Assembly: GCA_029931535.1 (NCBI GenBank)
Contig: JAQPZY010001689.1
Location: forward strand, 2,136,501 to 2,200,500
Source: Margaritifera margaritifera
Lineage: Eukaryota; Mollusca; Bivalvia; Unionida; Margaritiferidae
Length of the DNA: 64,000 nt
Reading direction: 5' to 3'
Shown here: positions 7,784-16,896 of the stretch, in pieces
How the letters are laid out: the number at the start of each line of letters is the position of its first letter
How positions within the stretch are numbered: position 1 is the first letter of the stretch
Program-made: the position numbers and the translations under genes
Notes under the pieces: generated by a model
The model's database searches: none
The model's input: only the letters and a program-made list of their open reading frames with translations
What the model was told of the DNA's origin: nothing

Positions 7784-8677
7784 CTGGAACACGTCTCCAC
7801 TGATTGTCTGCACGACGTACCAACTTCACGACAGGTCTCACTTGACGTTGAGGTGTTTTCAAAGGACTAAATCGACTCAATTCTTGTTTGGATAAATCTA
7901 CTAAACTTTGTAAGATACCAGTTCTTTCTTGGACTTTGGTTTTAGGGGATGGTACTTTATTGCTAGCTGCTGCCATGGCTAAATCAGCTGAAGTTGACGG
8001 TCCCGACGGGGTCACTTTCGAAATAGGTTTCCATTTTTGCATTAAATTAGGAAACACTGGACTTAAGTCTGGTTTGACAGGCATCATGGTGAAAGGTGAA
8101 GAAGATGTGGACGCAAAAGGTGACCTTGTTACTAATGGGGTCTGTTGTTGTGGTAGTGTTTTTTTCTTCCTGGTTGCAGCAGTACCTCTTTTCTTCTTCT
8201 TCTTGGCACGACTTTTCTTTGGGGATTTCTTCTTTTGGGGGCTTTTCTTTTTTTTTTGGCTGACTTTCTTCTTCTTTTTCTTTGGACTTTTTTTCTTCTT
8301 CTTCTTTTTAGGTGATTTGGGTTTTTTGGCTTTGGCATCATTAGGATCCCATTTCAAAAGGGAACGAATCATGACTCCTCCTAAAGAACCACTTCCACCA
8401 GGAGTTAAAATGATTTGTTTTTTAGTCCGTGAATCGATTCTAGGATCAGCCAGTTGTGACAATGCCGATTTATGTTTTTGAAAAAAAACGTTGAGTTTGA
8501 TGAGGGATGTGAATGATACCTTGTAGTAATTGACGTGCTGTCAAAGTAAACCATCGTAACACTTCTTTCAGACTCGCTTCTAACAAATGAGCACGAACTT
8601 GTGCATTTTTTTTCACGACTAATGCCATACAAGGCACGGATCAATTTAGCCGAAGGATGAGATTGAAAGGAAGTCAT
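7779..8677 (-). pseudogene. Lysine-rich core-type protein gene read in three frames
   Basis: Coding signal starts at the ATG at 8677 (MTSFQSHPSAKLIRALYGIS) and moves to a second frame at an A8 tract (T8 at 8606-8613 on the plus strand). It moves to a third frame at a T8 tract (A8 at 8481-8488 on the plus strand). The third frame runs to 7779 and has a long Lys/Pro/Ser segment (KSPKKKKKK repeats), then a basic end. The last frame has no ATG before its conserved part, so it cannot start alone. The pattern fits a DNA-condensing core protein with one extra base at each homopolymer. Element 2 keeps the middle frame (ASLKEVLRWF) and also has eight T at the second site, so sequencing error, shared mutation and ribosomal frameshifting are all possible. 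Confidence 0.65.
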
Positions 8678-9491
8678 CTTCTTCTCTCAAAAAGAGTGTG
8701 AGACAGAAATGACGTCGTAGGTTGTTTTTATAGTTTTTTTTTTTTTTTTTAAAATGGACTGAAGGGGACGTGTAAATGACAGGACCACCTTCTTGACCCC
8801 AAGAGTGAAAGATACTGGCACGAAATCTCAAATAGTCAGGAGTGGTCGGTTTTAAGTCAATGAGTAAATACTCGTGAGGGGCTTGAGTGGCATCGTCGTA
8901 CGCATAATTCAGCCAAGGAGCTCCTAACTGTTTGGCTAACACTTGTACTTGAGATTTGTCTCTGGGGCTTTTAAACAAGACCACGTAATGAGCATTCAAA
9001 CTAATAGTTCGATGGGCTTTACTCTGTTGAAATAAATTTTGTGTAATGTAGACAATACTAGCATTACGATGGTGTCCTTTTCGTGTAAACCAAAGTTTAA
9101 TTTCTACTTCGTCTTCTCCTAACATGTCATCAAAAATAACTAAATGAGTTTGACTCACGTCAGACACAATTCCATCGTCTTCGTGAGGAATACCATCCAC
9201 AAACGAAATAGTTTCTCCTTGACTTTCTTTCAATAACGTGTAAGACGGTTGCCACTCTTTGTAACACCACACGATACGTTGAGGTGGACGATCAAACAAA
9301 TCAGCTTTGTGTTCGATCAATCGTTTGACAAATTTGGTTTTCCCTGAACCACTCGGTCCAGCAATCAACATGTTAAATGGATGGCGCAGATACAAAGCAT
9401 TCCAACTTTGACGATCTAACTTTTCGTCAATCACTTTCACCACAGAAGAGGAGGAAGAGGCAGACGAGGTAGAAGAAGAAGATGTAGCCAT
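8646..9491 (-). CDS. A32/FtsK-HerA type DNA packaging ATPase
   Basis: A 281-residue protein from the ATG at 9491. After a serine-rich leader it carries the Walker A loop GPSGSGKT (residues 45-52) and a Walker B strand LVIFDDML (about 117-124). A sensor-like YITQNLF follows, and the typical LIDLKPTTPDYLRFR segment lies near the C-terminus. The family translocates genomes into preformed capsids. The last 30 or so residues follow a long A-run and overlap the next gene, so the natural end may be near SPSV and shifted by a homopolymer indel. TATAAAAT lies at 9538-9545. The element 2 copy at 56,060-56,768 has stops. Confidence 0.88.
   Translation of the reverse strand: MATSSSSTSSASSSSSVVKVIDEKLDRQSWNALYLRHPFNMLIAGPSGSGKTKFVKRLIEHKADLFDRPPQRIVWCYKEWQPSYTLLKESQGETISFVDGIPHEDDGIVSDVSQTHLVIFDDMLGEDEVEIKLWFTRKGHHRNASIVYITQNLFQQSKAHRTISLNAHYVVLFKSPRDKSQVQVLAKQLGAPWLNYAYDDATQAPHEYLLIDLKPTTPDYLRFRASIFHSWGQEGGPVIYTSPSVHFKKKKKNYKNNLRRHFCLTLFLREEDDFLSISSFG
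8710..8732 (-). promoter_or_regulatory. TATA box with CRE-like site ahead of the core-type gene
   Basis: The minus strand reads CTATAAAAAC (TATAAAA at 8726-8732), about 50 bp ahead of the ATG at 8677. A near-perfect CRE (CGACGTCA) follows at 8710-8717, between the TATA box and the gene. A long T-run (8733-8750) precedes it in the transcript direction. Confidence 0.4.
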
Positions 9492-9537
9492 GATTGAGGT
9501 AAGAAGATTTTTGAGAAGAAGACAAAAAACCCAAGGC

Positions 9538-9545
9538 ATTTTATA
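9538..9545 (-). promoter_or_regulatory. TATA box of the packaging ATPase gene
   Basis: TATAAAAT on the minus strand, about 47 bp ahead of the ATG at 9491. Confidence 0.45.
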
Positions 9546-9609
9546 CGTTTTCATACACGTTTATTTTTTTTTTTGTAAAACAAACCAACCCACAAAACAA
9601 TAACATATT

Positions 9610-10047
9610 TTACAAATTTGCATGAAGAAGTGAATTTGTGAGAAAATATACAATTAAACCGAACACGAACACAATTAAGACTATCACTAAAACAGCTAAA
9701 GTTCTCTCTAAACAAGAAAAGGAACAACAATTGTTTTGTGTCCAAGTCATGAAAGACACCACTGTTTGTGGTAACATTCTTCTTCTACTCGTCTTTTTTG
9801 AATTCACTGACGGTAGCGGTGGTAAAGAAGGGTGGTGTTCCTCCTCAAGAGGTATTGGAACCACAGCAGTAGTGGTAGTGGTGTCAGGTACTTCTTCTTC
9901 TTCTTTTAGAGTTTCCCATGGAGGTTCCCATTTTTTTTTTTTTTTCACTTTTAGAATGTTATCAATAAGTGGTTGCCAAATCTTGGCTGAACTGGGCCAC
10001 TTCTTGTAACCAATATTGGAAACCAAGGTTTCTCCAGGGTCGTACAT
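9610..10047 (-). CDS. C-terminally membrane-anchored small protein, unrecognised
   Basis: A 145-residue frame from the ATG at 10047. A Lys run, a stretch of Glu, Thr and Pro, and a basic patch lead to a strongly hydrophobic segment of about 20 residues (LAVLVIVLIVFVFGLIVYF) near the C-terminus. The layout is that of a tail-anchored or type II membrane protein. The first 29 codons overlap the end of the gene at 9962-10273 in another frame. A long A-run (T-run at about 9932-9945 on the plus strand) lies in the middle, so the true N-terminus may be shifted. Element 2 has no recognisable copy. I do not recognise the family. Confidence 0.5.
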   Translation of the reverse strand: MYDPGETLVSNIGYKKWPSSAKIWQPLIDNILKVKKKKKWEPPWETLKEEEEVPDTTTTTAVVPIPLEEEHHPSLPPLPSVNSKKTSRRRMLPQTVVSFMTWTQNNCCSFSCLERTLAVLVIVLIVFVFGLIVYFLTNSLLHANL

Positions 10048-10273
10048 CTTTCCAATGGAAAAGTTGTTGGTGTAACTCACTAGCAGTACACACTTCTTGA
10101 AATGTTTTATGCACAGATAAAGTGTGACGAATGTCTTCTTCACATGGAAGTTCGTCACTAATTTTCATTACCACTCTCAACGCTAAACGTACAATGTTTC
10201 TTTCGTGAACTGATAAAATCAAGTTTTTATAGTCTTCTTCTTCTACTAAGTCCGAAGAAGAACACACGGTCAT
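9962..10273 (-). CDS. 103-residue protein, unrecognised, conserved in element 2
   Basis: A mostly helical protein starting MTVCSSSDLVEEEDYKNL. Its C-terminus has LHQQLFHWKDVRPWRNLGF, then WLQEVAQ. The region 56,940-57,235 in element 2 encodes the same pattern (a Trp-Lys-Asp block, then a Leu-Gly-Phe and Glu-Val-Ala ending), so selection kept this frame. I see no catalytic motif and do not recognise a family. It lies between the F-box-like genes and the membrane-anchored gene. Confidence 0.6.
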   Translation of the reverse strand: MTVCSSSDLVEEEDYKNLILSVHERNIVRLALRVVMKISDELPCEEDIRHTLSVHKTFQEVCTASELHQQLFHWKDVRPWRNLGFQYWLQEVAQFSQDLATTY

Positions 10274-10547
10274 ATTGTTTTTTGGTACTCAACAATTGAG
10301 TCCAAAACAACCACGGATCCTTCAAAAGAATCCAAGGCAAACACTTGTCCTCAAAAATATTCCACAACGAATGTCCTGGAAAACGAAATCCAAGATAAGT
10401 AGTCACTAAGACACATACCACATAACGTCCAAAATTTAATGGATACAGTTCTTGTATCACTTCTTTATATTCCTCTAATGTCTGAATTTTATCTATGATT
10501 TCCTTCCACGGAATCCGTTTCACAACTGGTGTGTAGAGTTCAGGCAT
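10227..10547 (-). CDS. Short relative or detached piece of the F-box-like gene
   Basis: A 106-residue frame from the ATG at 10547. Its start (VVKRIPWKEIIDKIQTLEEY) resembles residues around 128-150 of the neighbouring 371-residue protein (RIPWEEVKEKNVTNIDEY). The frame is open upstream of the ATG and runs into the 3' end of that neighbour. This is either a diverged partial duplicate or an exon-like remainder separated by a frameshift. The C-terminal residues after an A-run are probably out of frame. No function can be assigned. Confidence 0.45.
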   Translation of the reverse strand: MPELYTPVVKRIPWKEIIDKIQTLEEYKEVIQELYPLNFGRYVVCVLVTTYLGFRFPGHSLWNIFEDKCLPWILLKDPWLFWTQLLSTKKQYDRVFFFGLSRRRRL

Positions 10548-10593
10548 ACCCACTCTTTTATAGTCAGGCAGTAACTGTGTCACAGAATCCGTT

Positions 10594-11709
10594 TCACGAG
10601 TAGTAAAGTGATTTGAGACGTGCCGCCTCCTCTTTATAGGGATCGATGGCTAAGGTTGGTATCTTGGGTGGCATGTTTTTATAGCCAGGCTCCCAAGGTT
10701 GGTACCTTTTGAGACAGTCTCCTTCAGGATAGAAGTTGTGATAGAGGTTTCCCATGACCATTCTTCTATGCCCTTGAAAGAGGGTATAGCGTAAAAATCG
10801 AGAAATGACTTTGAGTTTACGTTTCACTTGAAATTTCACAAACTCTCGGTAAATCTGTTCGCGCACATTCAAAGGCATGACACTAATGTACTTGGGTAAA
10901 ATTTCCGATTTGGAAAGAAATACTTCTCTTTTGTATTCTTCACGATACTGGTGATAGTCATTGTTCAGAATCAAATTTCTGATGCGACGAAAGTAGCCAT
11001 AGCCTTGAAATCGAGGAATCACTTGAAGTTTACGTTTCACTTGAATTTGAACCAACTCATTGTAAATCCGTTTTTGCAACTTTGAAGGCAAGTCACGAAT
11101 GCGATCTTGTAGAGTAGGTTTCTTGGTGACAAAATACTCACACACAAACCAAACGGAATCGGTAGGTAAAGGATATCTATAGGATCCAACACCAGTTTCA
11201 GTGATTATCCTATCTAATTTCAAAACACAAAAAGGCGATTCGGCTTCAGGAGACAGTTCTTCTAACAGTTTTTGGTATTCGTCTATGTTAGTCACATTTT
11301 TTTCCTTCACTTCCTCCCATGGAATTCTATATTCCACTGCTACATTGTAGGTAGCCCCCACCAATGTCTTAAATTGGGGATGTAGATTTTCATCAATGTC
11401 TGACCATTTGAATATCTTCTTAGCTATCATTTGTCTTATTGTATTCAAATACCATTGGTTACAACAAGTCTGTCGTAAAGGATGTAACTCTTTTTTACGT
11501 TTCAGTTGAATGTGAACAAATTCTTGGTAAATCCGTTCTCGTAACTCCAAAGGTAATCCACGAATACGATCTTCTAAAGTAGGAATATACTGAAAAATAC
11601 GTTCTTGTAACTCTAAAGGTAAACCACAAATAAGTTCATCTAAAGAAGAAGAAGTATTCTTCTCCTTTTCCTCCTCCATTGTATTACTTCTTCTTGTTAT
11701 CTGGCTCAT
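10594..11709 (-). CDS. F-box-like repeat protein
   Basis: A 371-residue protein with four copies of an F-box-like core. These are LPLELQERIFQYIP (about residue 30), LPLELRERIYQEFV (about 52), LPSKLQKRIYNELV (about 208) and MPLNVREQIYREFV (about 278). The last three continue into a basic helix such as HIQLKRKKELHPL. The Leu-Pro start followed by the Glu-Arg-Ile-Tyr helix matches the F-box, which docks to Skp1 in SCF ubiquitin ligases. Multiple copies in one chain are unusual, so the Skp1 role is inference. The ATG overlaps the TGA of the BIR gene (ATGA, 11,706-11,709); another ATG is at 11,679. Element 2 has a decayed equivalent at 57,235-58,345. Confidence 0.6.
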   Translation of the reverse strand: MSQITRRSNTMEEEKEKNTSSSLDELICGLPLELQERIFQYIPTLEDRIRGLPLELRERIYQEFVHIQLKRKKELHPLRQTCCNQWYLNTIRQMIAKKIFKWSDIDENLHPQFKTLVGATYNVAVEYRIPWEEVKEKNVTNIDEYQKLLEELSPEAESPFCVLKLDRIITETGVGSYRYPLPTDSVWFVCEYFVTKKPTLQDRIRDLPSKLQKRIYNELVQIQVKRKLQVIPRFQGYGYFRRIRNLILNNDYHQYREEYKREVFLSKSEILPKYISVMPLNVREQIYREFVKFQVKRKLKVISRFLRYTLFQGHRRMVMGNLYHNFYPEGDCLKRYQPWEPGYKNMPPKIPTLAIDPYKEEAARLKSLYYS

Positions 11710-12173
11710 CGTACCCGTACTCTTCTAAGGCTACTAAAGGGTAAGAAGTGACAGTGCGGAGACCATCTGGCATCTCCAATGTAAGCTGAGTCGGTAGGCT
11801 CCCAATGGCGAAGTTCCACACCGCAACTAAAACATTGAACTTTATCTCCTTCTCCCGTGTATTTAAATCCAGATCTAGCTAAACTTTCCGGTTTAGGTCC
11901 TTCTAGATATTTTGGCCACTTGTCTTTGAATGACTCCAGTCGACTTTCATACTTGGAATAACCAAATAAAGTCACAGGTATTCTGATATGCCATTTAGGC
12001 TCCACATCATTCCTCTTGTTGTCATTAACGTCAATTCCTTTAGTATTTTTTCCACTGAAACATAAAGGACGATCTGCCTCTTTAGAGTTGGATCGACGGG
12101 GAGTGACTGAATCAAAGATGTCACAACGTACGGCATCGCACTCAAATTCCTCAAAACTGGAAAAAATACTCAT
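11706..12173 (-). CDS. BIR-domain (IAP-like) protein with altered zinc site
   Basis: A 155-residue protein with a single BIR domain in its C-terminal half. The sequence runs from YESRLESFKDKWP through LARSGFKYTGEGDKVQCFSCG to a final ARWSPHC. BIR domains bind zinc through Cys, Cys, His and Cys. Here the spacing is canonical but the His position, just before ARW, is Asp, so zinc binding may be weakened. Baculovirus and adintovirus IAP-like proteins of this type block caspase-driven death; no RING finger is present, so ligase activity is not expected. The N-terminal half is unrecognised but partly kept in element 2 near 58,750. Confidence 0.8.
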   Translation of the reverse strand: MSIFSSFEEFECDAVRCDIFDSVTPRRSNSKEADRPLCFSGKNTKGIDVNDNKRNDVEPKWHIRIPVTLFGYSKYESRLESFKDKWPKYLEGPKPESLARSGFKYTGEGDKVQCFSCGVELRHWEPTDSAYIGDARWSPHCHFLPFSSLRRVRVR

Positions 12174-12450
12174 CTATTTTTTTTTTCTTCTTGCTCGGTT
12201 CACGTGAAAAGTCAGAATGAAGGTTAGGCTTGGAAGGGGTTCCTTTTTTATACCTGTCGACTGAACCATCCGAAAAGTATTGTAAGGTAATCCGTGGAAA
12301 CGCCAAAGAAAGGTAAACACAGTTTGGTGACCATCTGGTATGTTCCACGATAGCTGAATCTTTAGGACTCATGCGAATGCTTGCACCACAACTAAAACAT
12401 TTCACTAAACTTCCCTGTTCAAAGTAAAACAAAACCATTGTTCCTAGGTT

Positions 12451-12489
<39 letters not shown>

Positions 12490-12582
12490 ATGAGTACAAG
12501 AACAATAGTCAGACATGTGTTTAGGCCATTTTTTTAACGTTTTCAAACGACTGTCACACTCCGCATAGTCAGGCAAAGCCCA

Positions 12583-12637
<55 letters not shown>

Positions 12638-12645
12638 GAAGTCAT
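12151..12645 (-). pseudogene. Second BIR-domain gene, split by a T28 homopolymer
   Basis: The ATG at 12,645 starts about 54 residues: a run of about 18 Thr from (ACA)n, then ALPDYAECDSRLKTLKKWP, which is the first helix of a BIR domain, ending at a TAA near 12,481. After a run of about 28 T on the plus strand (about 12,451-12,482), a new frame from 12,438 supplies the rest: VKCFSCG, then VEHTRWSPNC, with the zinc ligands Cys, Cys, His and Cys present. The two pieces together cover one BIR domain. The gene is therefore probably one reading frame broken by homopolymer growth, or misread there. It follows the polymerase gene and precedes the other BIR gene in the same orientation. Confidence 0.6.
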
Positions 12646-12658
12646 CTTTTTTCTGTTT

Positions 12659-15600
12659 TCAAGAGGAGGGTTTCCTTTTTTTATACTTCTCCAAATCGGC
12701 GTGTCCGTAAGGTAAAGTGGTGTGATCTGGAAGTCTCACTCTTTTTTGGTACACAATACGATACACTTTTTGAACAGGACGAGTCACAATTTTATGATTT
12801 GGTAGGCGAACAATCTTGTGAGGTTCTAACGTGGCGACTTGAAAATCTTTCACTTGTCCAGACAACAGAGCATTTTTTAAAACCTCAAAGTTCACGACTT
12901 GGTTAGTTCGATAGTTCAGAGTCAATCCTTTGACTTTACAGGAGGTGTGAAGTTGACCTTGAGGGTCTCGGTATCGGTACCCATAATTTTTAGGGCCACC
13001 GTTAGCAAAACTCAGGATGGTATCTTGAGGGTGCTCGTCTGTCCAGGCTCCTAATCGATCTCCTTGAATGGTAGGGTGGGGGTAACCGGGGCGATGAATG
13101 TAAATGCAACTGTCAGTATCGAAATACAGAACACGATCTCCCAAGACTTCTAATGCTTCGTCATACAATTTCAAACGAGCATGAGCAGTCACGTAGGCGG
13201 CAATGACTACGTTACTAAACTTGTCAGGTTTCACAAACTTGGGTTCATCTTCAAAATTAACAATGATCAAATCCTCACGGACGATTTCAACGTGCTTGAC
13301 TAGAATACTTTTGTCGTCCACCAGTTTAAAGTAACGATAAGGATCGTCCACGTATTCCGTTTTGGGTAAGATCGTACGTTGAGCCATTTTTCCCCACAAA
13401 CAATTCAACATCACTTTAGCAAACGATCTTTTTCCTTCATTTTTTTCTATGTCTTCTAAAGTGATGCCTTCGATGTCACGGTATTCTTCTTTGAATCGGA
13501 CTTGGTCTTCGGGAGTTTGACACCACGAAGGATAACCACTAGCTTCTTGTTTCAGTTTAAGAAATTGGTTCACGTACCCCGAAAAAATGCCTGGATGATG
13601 AGTAGCGTCGTCCTTTTGGTATTGGGCTGTCGTTGGAAAGTGCCAAATTTCATACACATTCAATAAACGGTATCCACGATCCAATGCCCGAAACAATTCG
13701 GCACTGACCCACGTTCCTATCATTGACCGTTCTTCCTCTGTGTGGTGACAGGAATGATCTTGGTTACACATTTCGGCACACGTCCGACATAAAGGAAACA
13801 TCAATTTTCCTTGACAATGGTAAGGTAAGATGGGATGAAACAAGTTTGTGGGAGGTAAAACTTTACATTTGATCAATCCTTCGTATTGACGAATCTGTTT
13901 TACGTCGATGTGCTCTGTTAAAATTTCAGGGTGTCCGGTAGGAAAACGAGCATATTTACACACCCAAGGATACAAAGAACACACGTCGATGTATTTGATT
14001 TCTTCTCCTTGGGATTCGTTCACGTCGTACAATAATCGAGTAGCATTGGTTCGTCCTCCAAATAAACTGTGACGTGGATCTAAAGGTTCAATGTCGGCTG
14101 CGTCGTAACTTTGAGTGATGGTTTTAAATTCAGGATCGATTTTCAAACGTCGATCGTATTCGTGTTCCCACATTTCTACCACTTCGTAACCTTGACTTTC
14201 TAACTGAAGTCGTCGTTGACAAGTCTATTCATATAACTGATCCATGGTAGAATCTGAATAAGGGCTTTTCATGTCTCGGACAGGATAACAAATAGGGCAT
14301 CCGTGAAACAAACAATCTTTTTTTTCTCCTCCTCCGTTTCTAGCATGTTGTATCCATTTGTCTTCTTTTTGACATAAGTAATGAAGCCAACGTAAAGCTT
14401 TGACAGAATATTGACGACTAGCAAAAACCCCCGTGTTGGAGTCAATGATGGCGAGTTGGTTTTCGGGCATGAAATGTTGTCTGTAGACCAAGGAACAGGC
14501 TTTAGGTAAGGTGGATGCCTCTTTCAAAGGATCGACCTCTGCACTATCGAGAAATAACTCTCGAAATTTTCCACAACAACGTCTTAAAATATCTACATCC
14601 GATCGACAATATTTGAGCATCTCTTCTTGAAAGTCAAAGGGATCGTTCTGGTGAACACGGTACCAAGCGTGAAAAGCTTCTCGCTGTTCGGGTCGCATTC
14701 CATCGGGGTCATAATCATGAAGGTCAGGTAAATGAGGTAGGACGGCCTGTTGATTAGCTTCCGTGTTAAAGAAGTGAGGAAAGTAACCTTTGGCCATTTC
14801 TGTCATACCGAACGTTTTTGGCATGCGACTCAAAGGCATGGCCAAATAACTCATCGAATCTTTGAATTGAACTTGTCCTACTTTCATGTAGATGAGCTTT
14901 TTTCCATTCATGGTGACTTCAGGACGTTCGGTTCCATGGTTCAAATAATAATTAAGTAAAAACTGTCCATCGTATCCCGAAAAATTGTGGGCTATGACGG
15001 TCGCATACCGATGACAATCTCCGTAACGATGAATGTCTTCTTCGCTCCAACTGTCGTGGGTGGTAGGGTCTAAAACCCATTCAGCAAACTCCGACAAAGT
15101 ATTCACTCCACGAAAGATTTTTTCACGTCCTCCTGGAATCCTACTACAATGAGGACAGTGAAAATGAATCGATTCTTGAATGCACTGATCACAAGCCCGA
15201 TGGGATACACAAAAATTAGGAATGTGAGTGCCTGTTTCTTGCATACATTCAAAATCAAAAAAGATGAAATCTACTTGTTTCTTGTTTTTCTTTATTTCTT
15301 TCTTCTCTATCTTGTCATGCTTTTGAATAAAACATCGATGATCAAAATCGACGATCTGATGACAAATAGAACATTTTTTCTTGCCAGCACAAACGTGTCT
15401 CTTGGAGTTGTTGGAACGAATCAGTTGTCCACACGTAGAACACGATTGTAATAACTCACAAGCACATTTTTGTTGGTGTCGTCCTTGGGTCTTGCGATGT
15501 TGTTGGTAACAAGTAGGACTGACAAAACGGCGTCGACAGGTTTCACAATAAATGTGATGTTGTTGTGGCTCAGGAAGGCATGGTGGGTCGGCTAAACAGC

Positions 15601-16765
15601 CCCGACATCTTGCTCCACAAGTAATGTGTTTCTCCCGACTATTACACCCTTTGTTACATTTCTCACAGTAGTAAGAGTATCCCAAAAATCCAGTGATACT
15701 GGTAATGGTATCAAAATGTTCTTGATGGTGATAAAGATGAATGTATTTTCCCTCAGGAAAATTAGGGCCTCGAAACAATAGATCACCGCGCACTTCTTGA
15801 GGGTGAACTTTTAACGTATAATGAGGAGCCAAAACATCTTGAAGTTGCTGTAATTGAGAAATGCTACACACAGTCTCTTTAGGGATCCCTGCTTGTTTTA
15901 ACAAGAGTTCTGCTTCTTTTCGTTGTTGGGGTCTTTGCGAATAGTGAATGTTTTTCCAGGCTTTTTTCCATTCTTTGCTCTCGTTCTTGTTAGCATAGGT
16001 ACGACCCACCACAATAGCTCGAGCTAAGCACATTGAATCTTCAGTATTGTTAATTTGGACGACACTGTGTTTGGTAGTACGTAGATCATCCACCAATAAA
16101 GTTTTTCTGCTTCGTCCACTTCCTCGAGGTGGAGCAACATGGGTCATGTAAACGGTGGCCTTTCCATCGGTGATGGTAAATTTGTCATTGGATTGTTGTA
16201 CATGTTCTATTTTTGACATAACTTTGTCTAGCGTTAATTCTGCCGGGCTACTAAATTCAATCCAAACAGGACTCTTCAATTGGTCATGATGAATGGCTAG
16301 TCTCAACCGATCGTCTTCTTTGGCTCCACATTGCCGTTTTAAGTTCTGTAACACAGATTCCCACAAATTGGTAATGAACCGCGCCGCTTTCTCGGGAGGT
16401 ACTTGAGACTTAAAGTCTTTGAAGTGTACTGTGTGAGTATACGCCGTGGTCCTAAATTTTCGAGAAGTGATTTTTTGTGTCTCTCGAATCCGATAGTAAT
16501 TTTCAGGAGCCACGGTAGCGGTAGTAGTAGTAGGACTTTCTTGATCAGGGGTTCTGGTGTTGGTAGTAGTAGTGACTTTGGTTTTGGAAGTTTGGGTTTC
16601 AGGTTGTTGTTCACTCATTTCGTCTTCAAAGTCACTGGCATGGACTTGAGCCAGTAATTCCTCTAAGGGTGTTTCAGGAGGCACGGAATACCTTCGTCGC
16701 CGTGGCTTCTTGGTTTGTTCTTGTTCTGGTTCTGATTTATCATGGTTTGGGCGTGATCTTTTCAT
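12659..16765 (-). pseudogene. Protein-primed family B DNA polymerase, one in-frame TAG
   Basis: About 1370 codons in a single frame from the ATG at 16,765. The N-terminal 350 residues are unrecognised and could hold the terminal-protein part. Cys/His pairs follow (about residues 365-500) that look like zinc fingers. The 3'-5' exonuclease shows FFDFE, AHNFSGYDGQF and YCRSDVDIL. The polymerase part has YIDVCSLYP (motif A), KVMLNCLWGKM (motif B) and YFDTDSC (motif C). All catalytic carboxylates are visible. A TAG at 14,225-14,227 separates exonuclease and polymerase domains without changing frame. Element 2 has no stop at the matching place, so it is specific to this copy. This enzyme replicates linear genomes from a protein primer. 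Confidence 0.92.
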
Positions 16766-16812
16766 CTTCAACTCTGATTTGAAACTGATTGAGTTTTTTT
16801 TCACCCAGGTAC

Positions 16813-16842
16813 CTTTATATAGAGACAGAAGAGTATATAAAG
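16813..16842. promoter_or_regulatory. Divergent TATA boxes between polymerase and zinc-knuckle genes
   Basis: CTATATAAAG on the minus strand at 16,813-16,822 lies about 48 bp ahead of the polymerase ATG (16,765). GTATATAAAG on the plus strand at 16,833-16,842 lies about 55 bp ahead of the zinc-knuckle ATG (16,897). The two boxes are only about 10 bp apart, so the genes probably share one compact control region. Confidence 0.6.
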
Positions 16843-16896
16843 AGAGAGCTTCTTACCTTCAGAATCAGTCTTTGGTGATTGAACTTTCAAACTGTC

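Noticed and set aside
7888..8481. A plus-strand frame rich in Phe
   Set aside because: It is the antisense shadow of the lysine-rich core-type gene.
5472..16765. A variant genetic code to explain the in-frame TAA and TAG
   Set aside because: All other genes in element 1 end normally at TAA, TAG or TGA, and only one internal stop of each kind is found.
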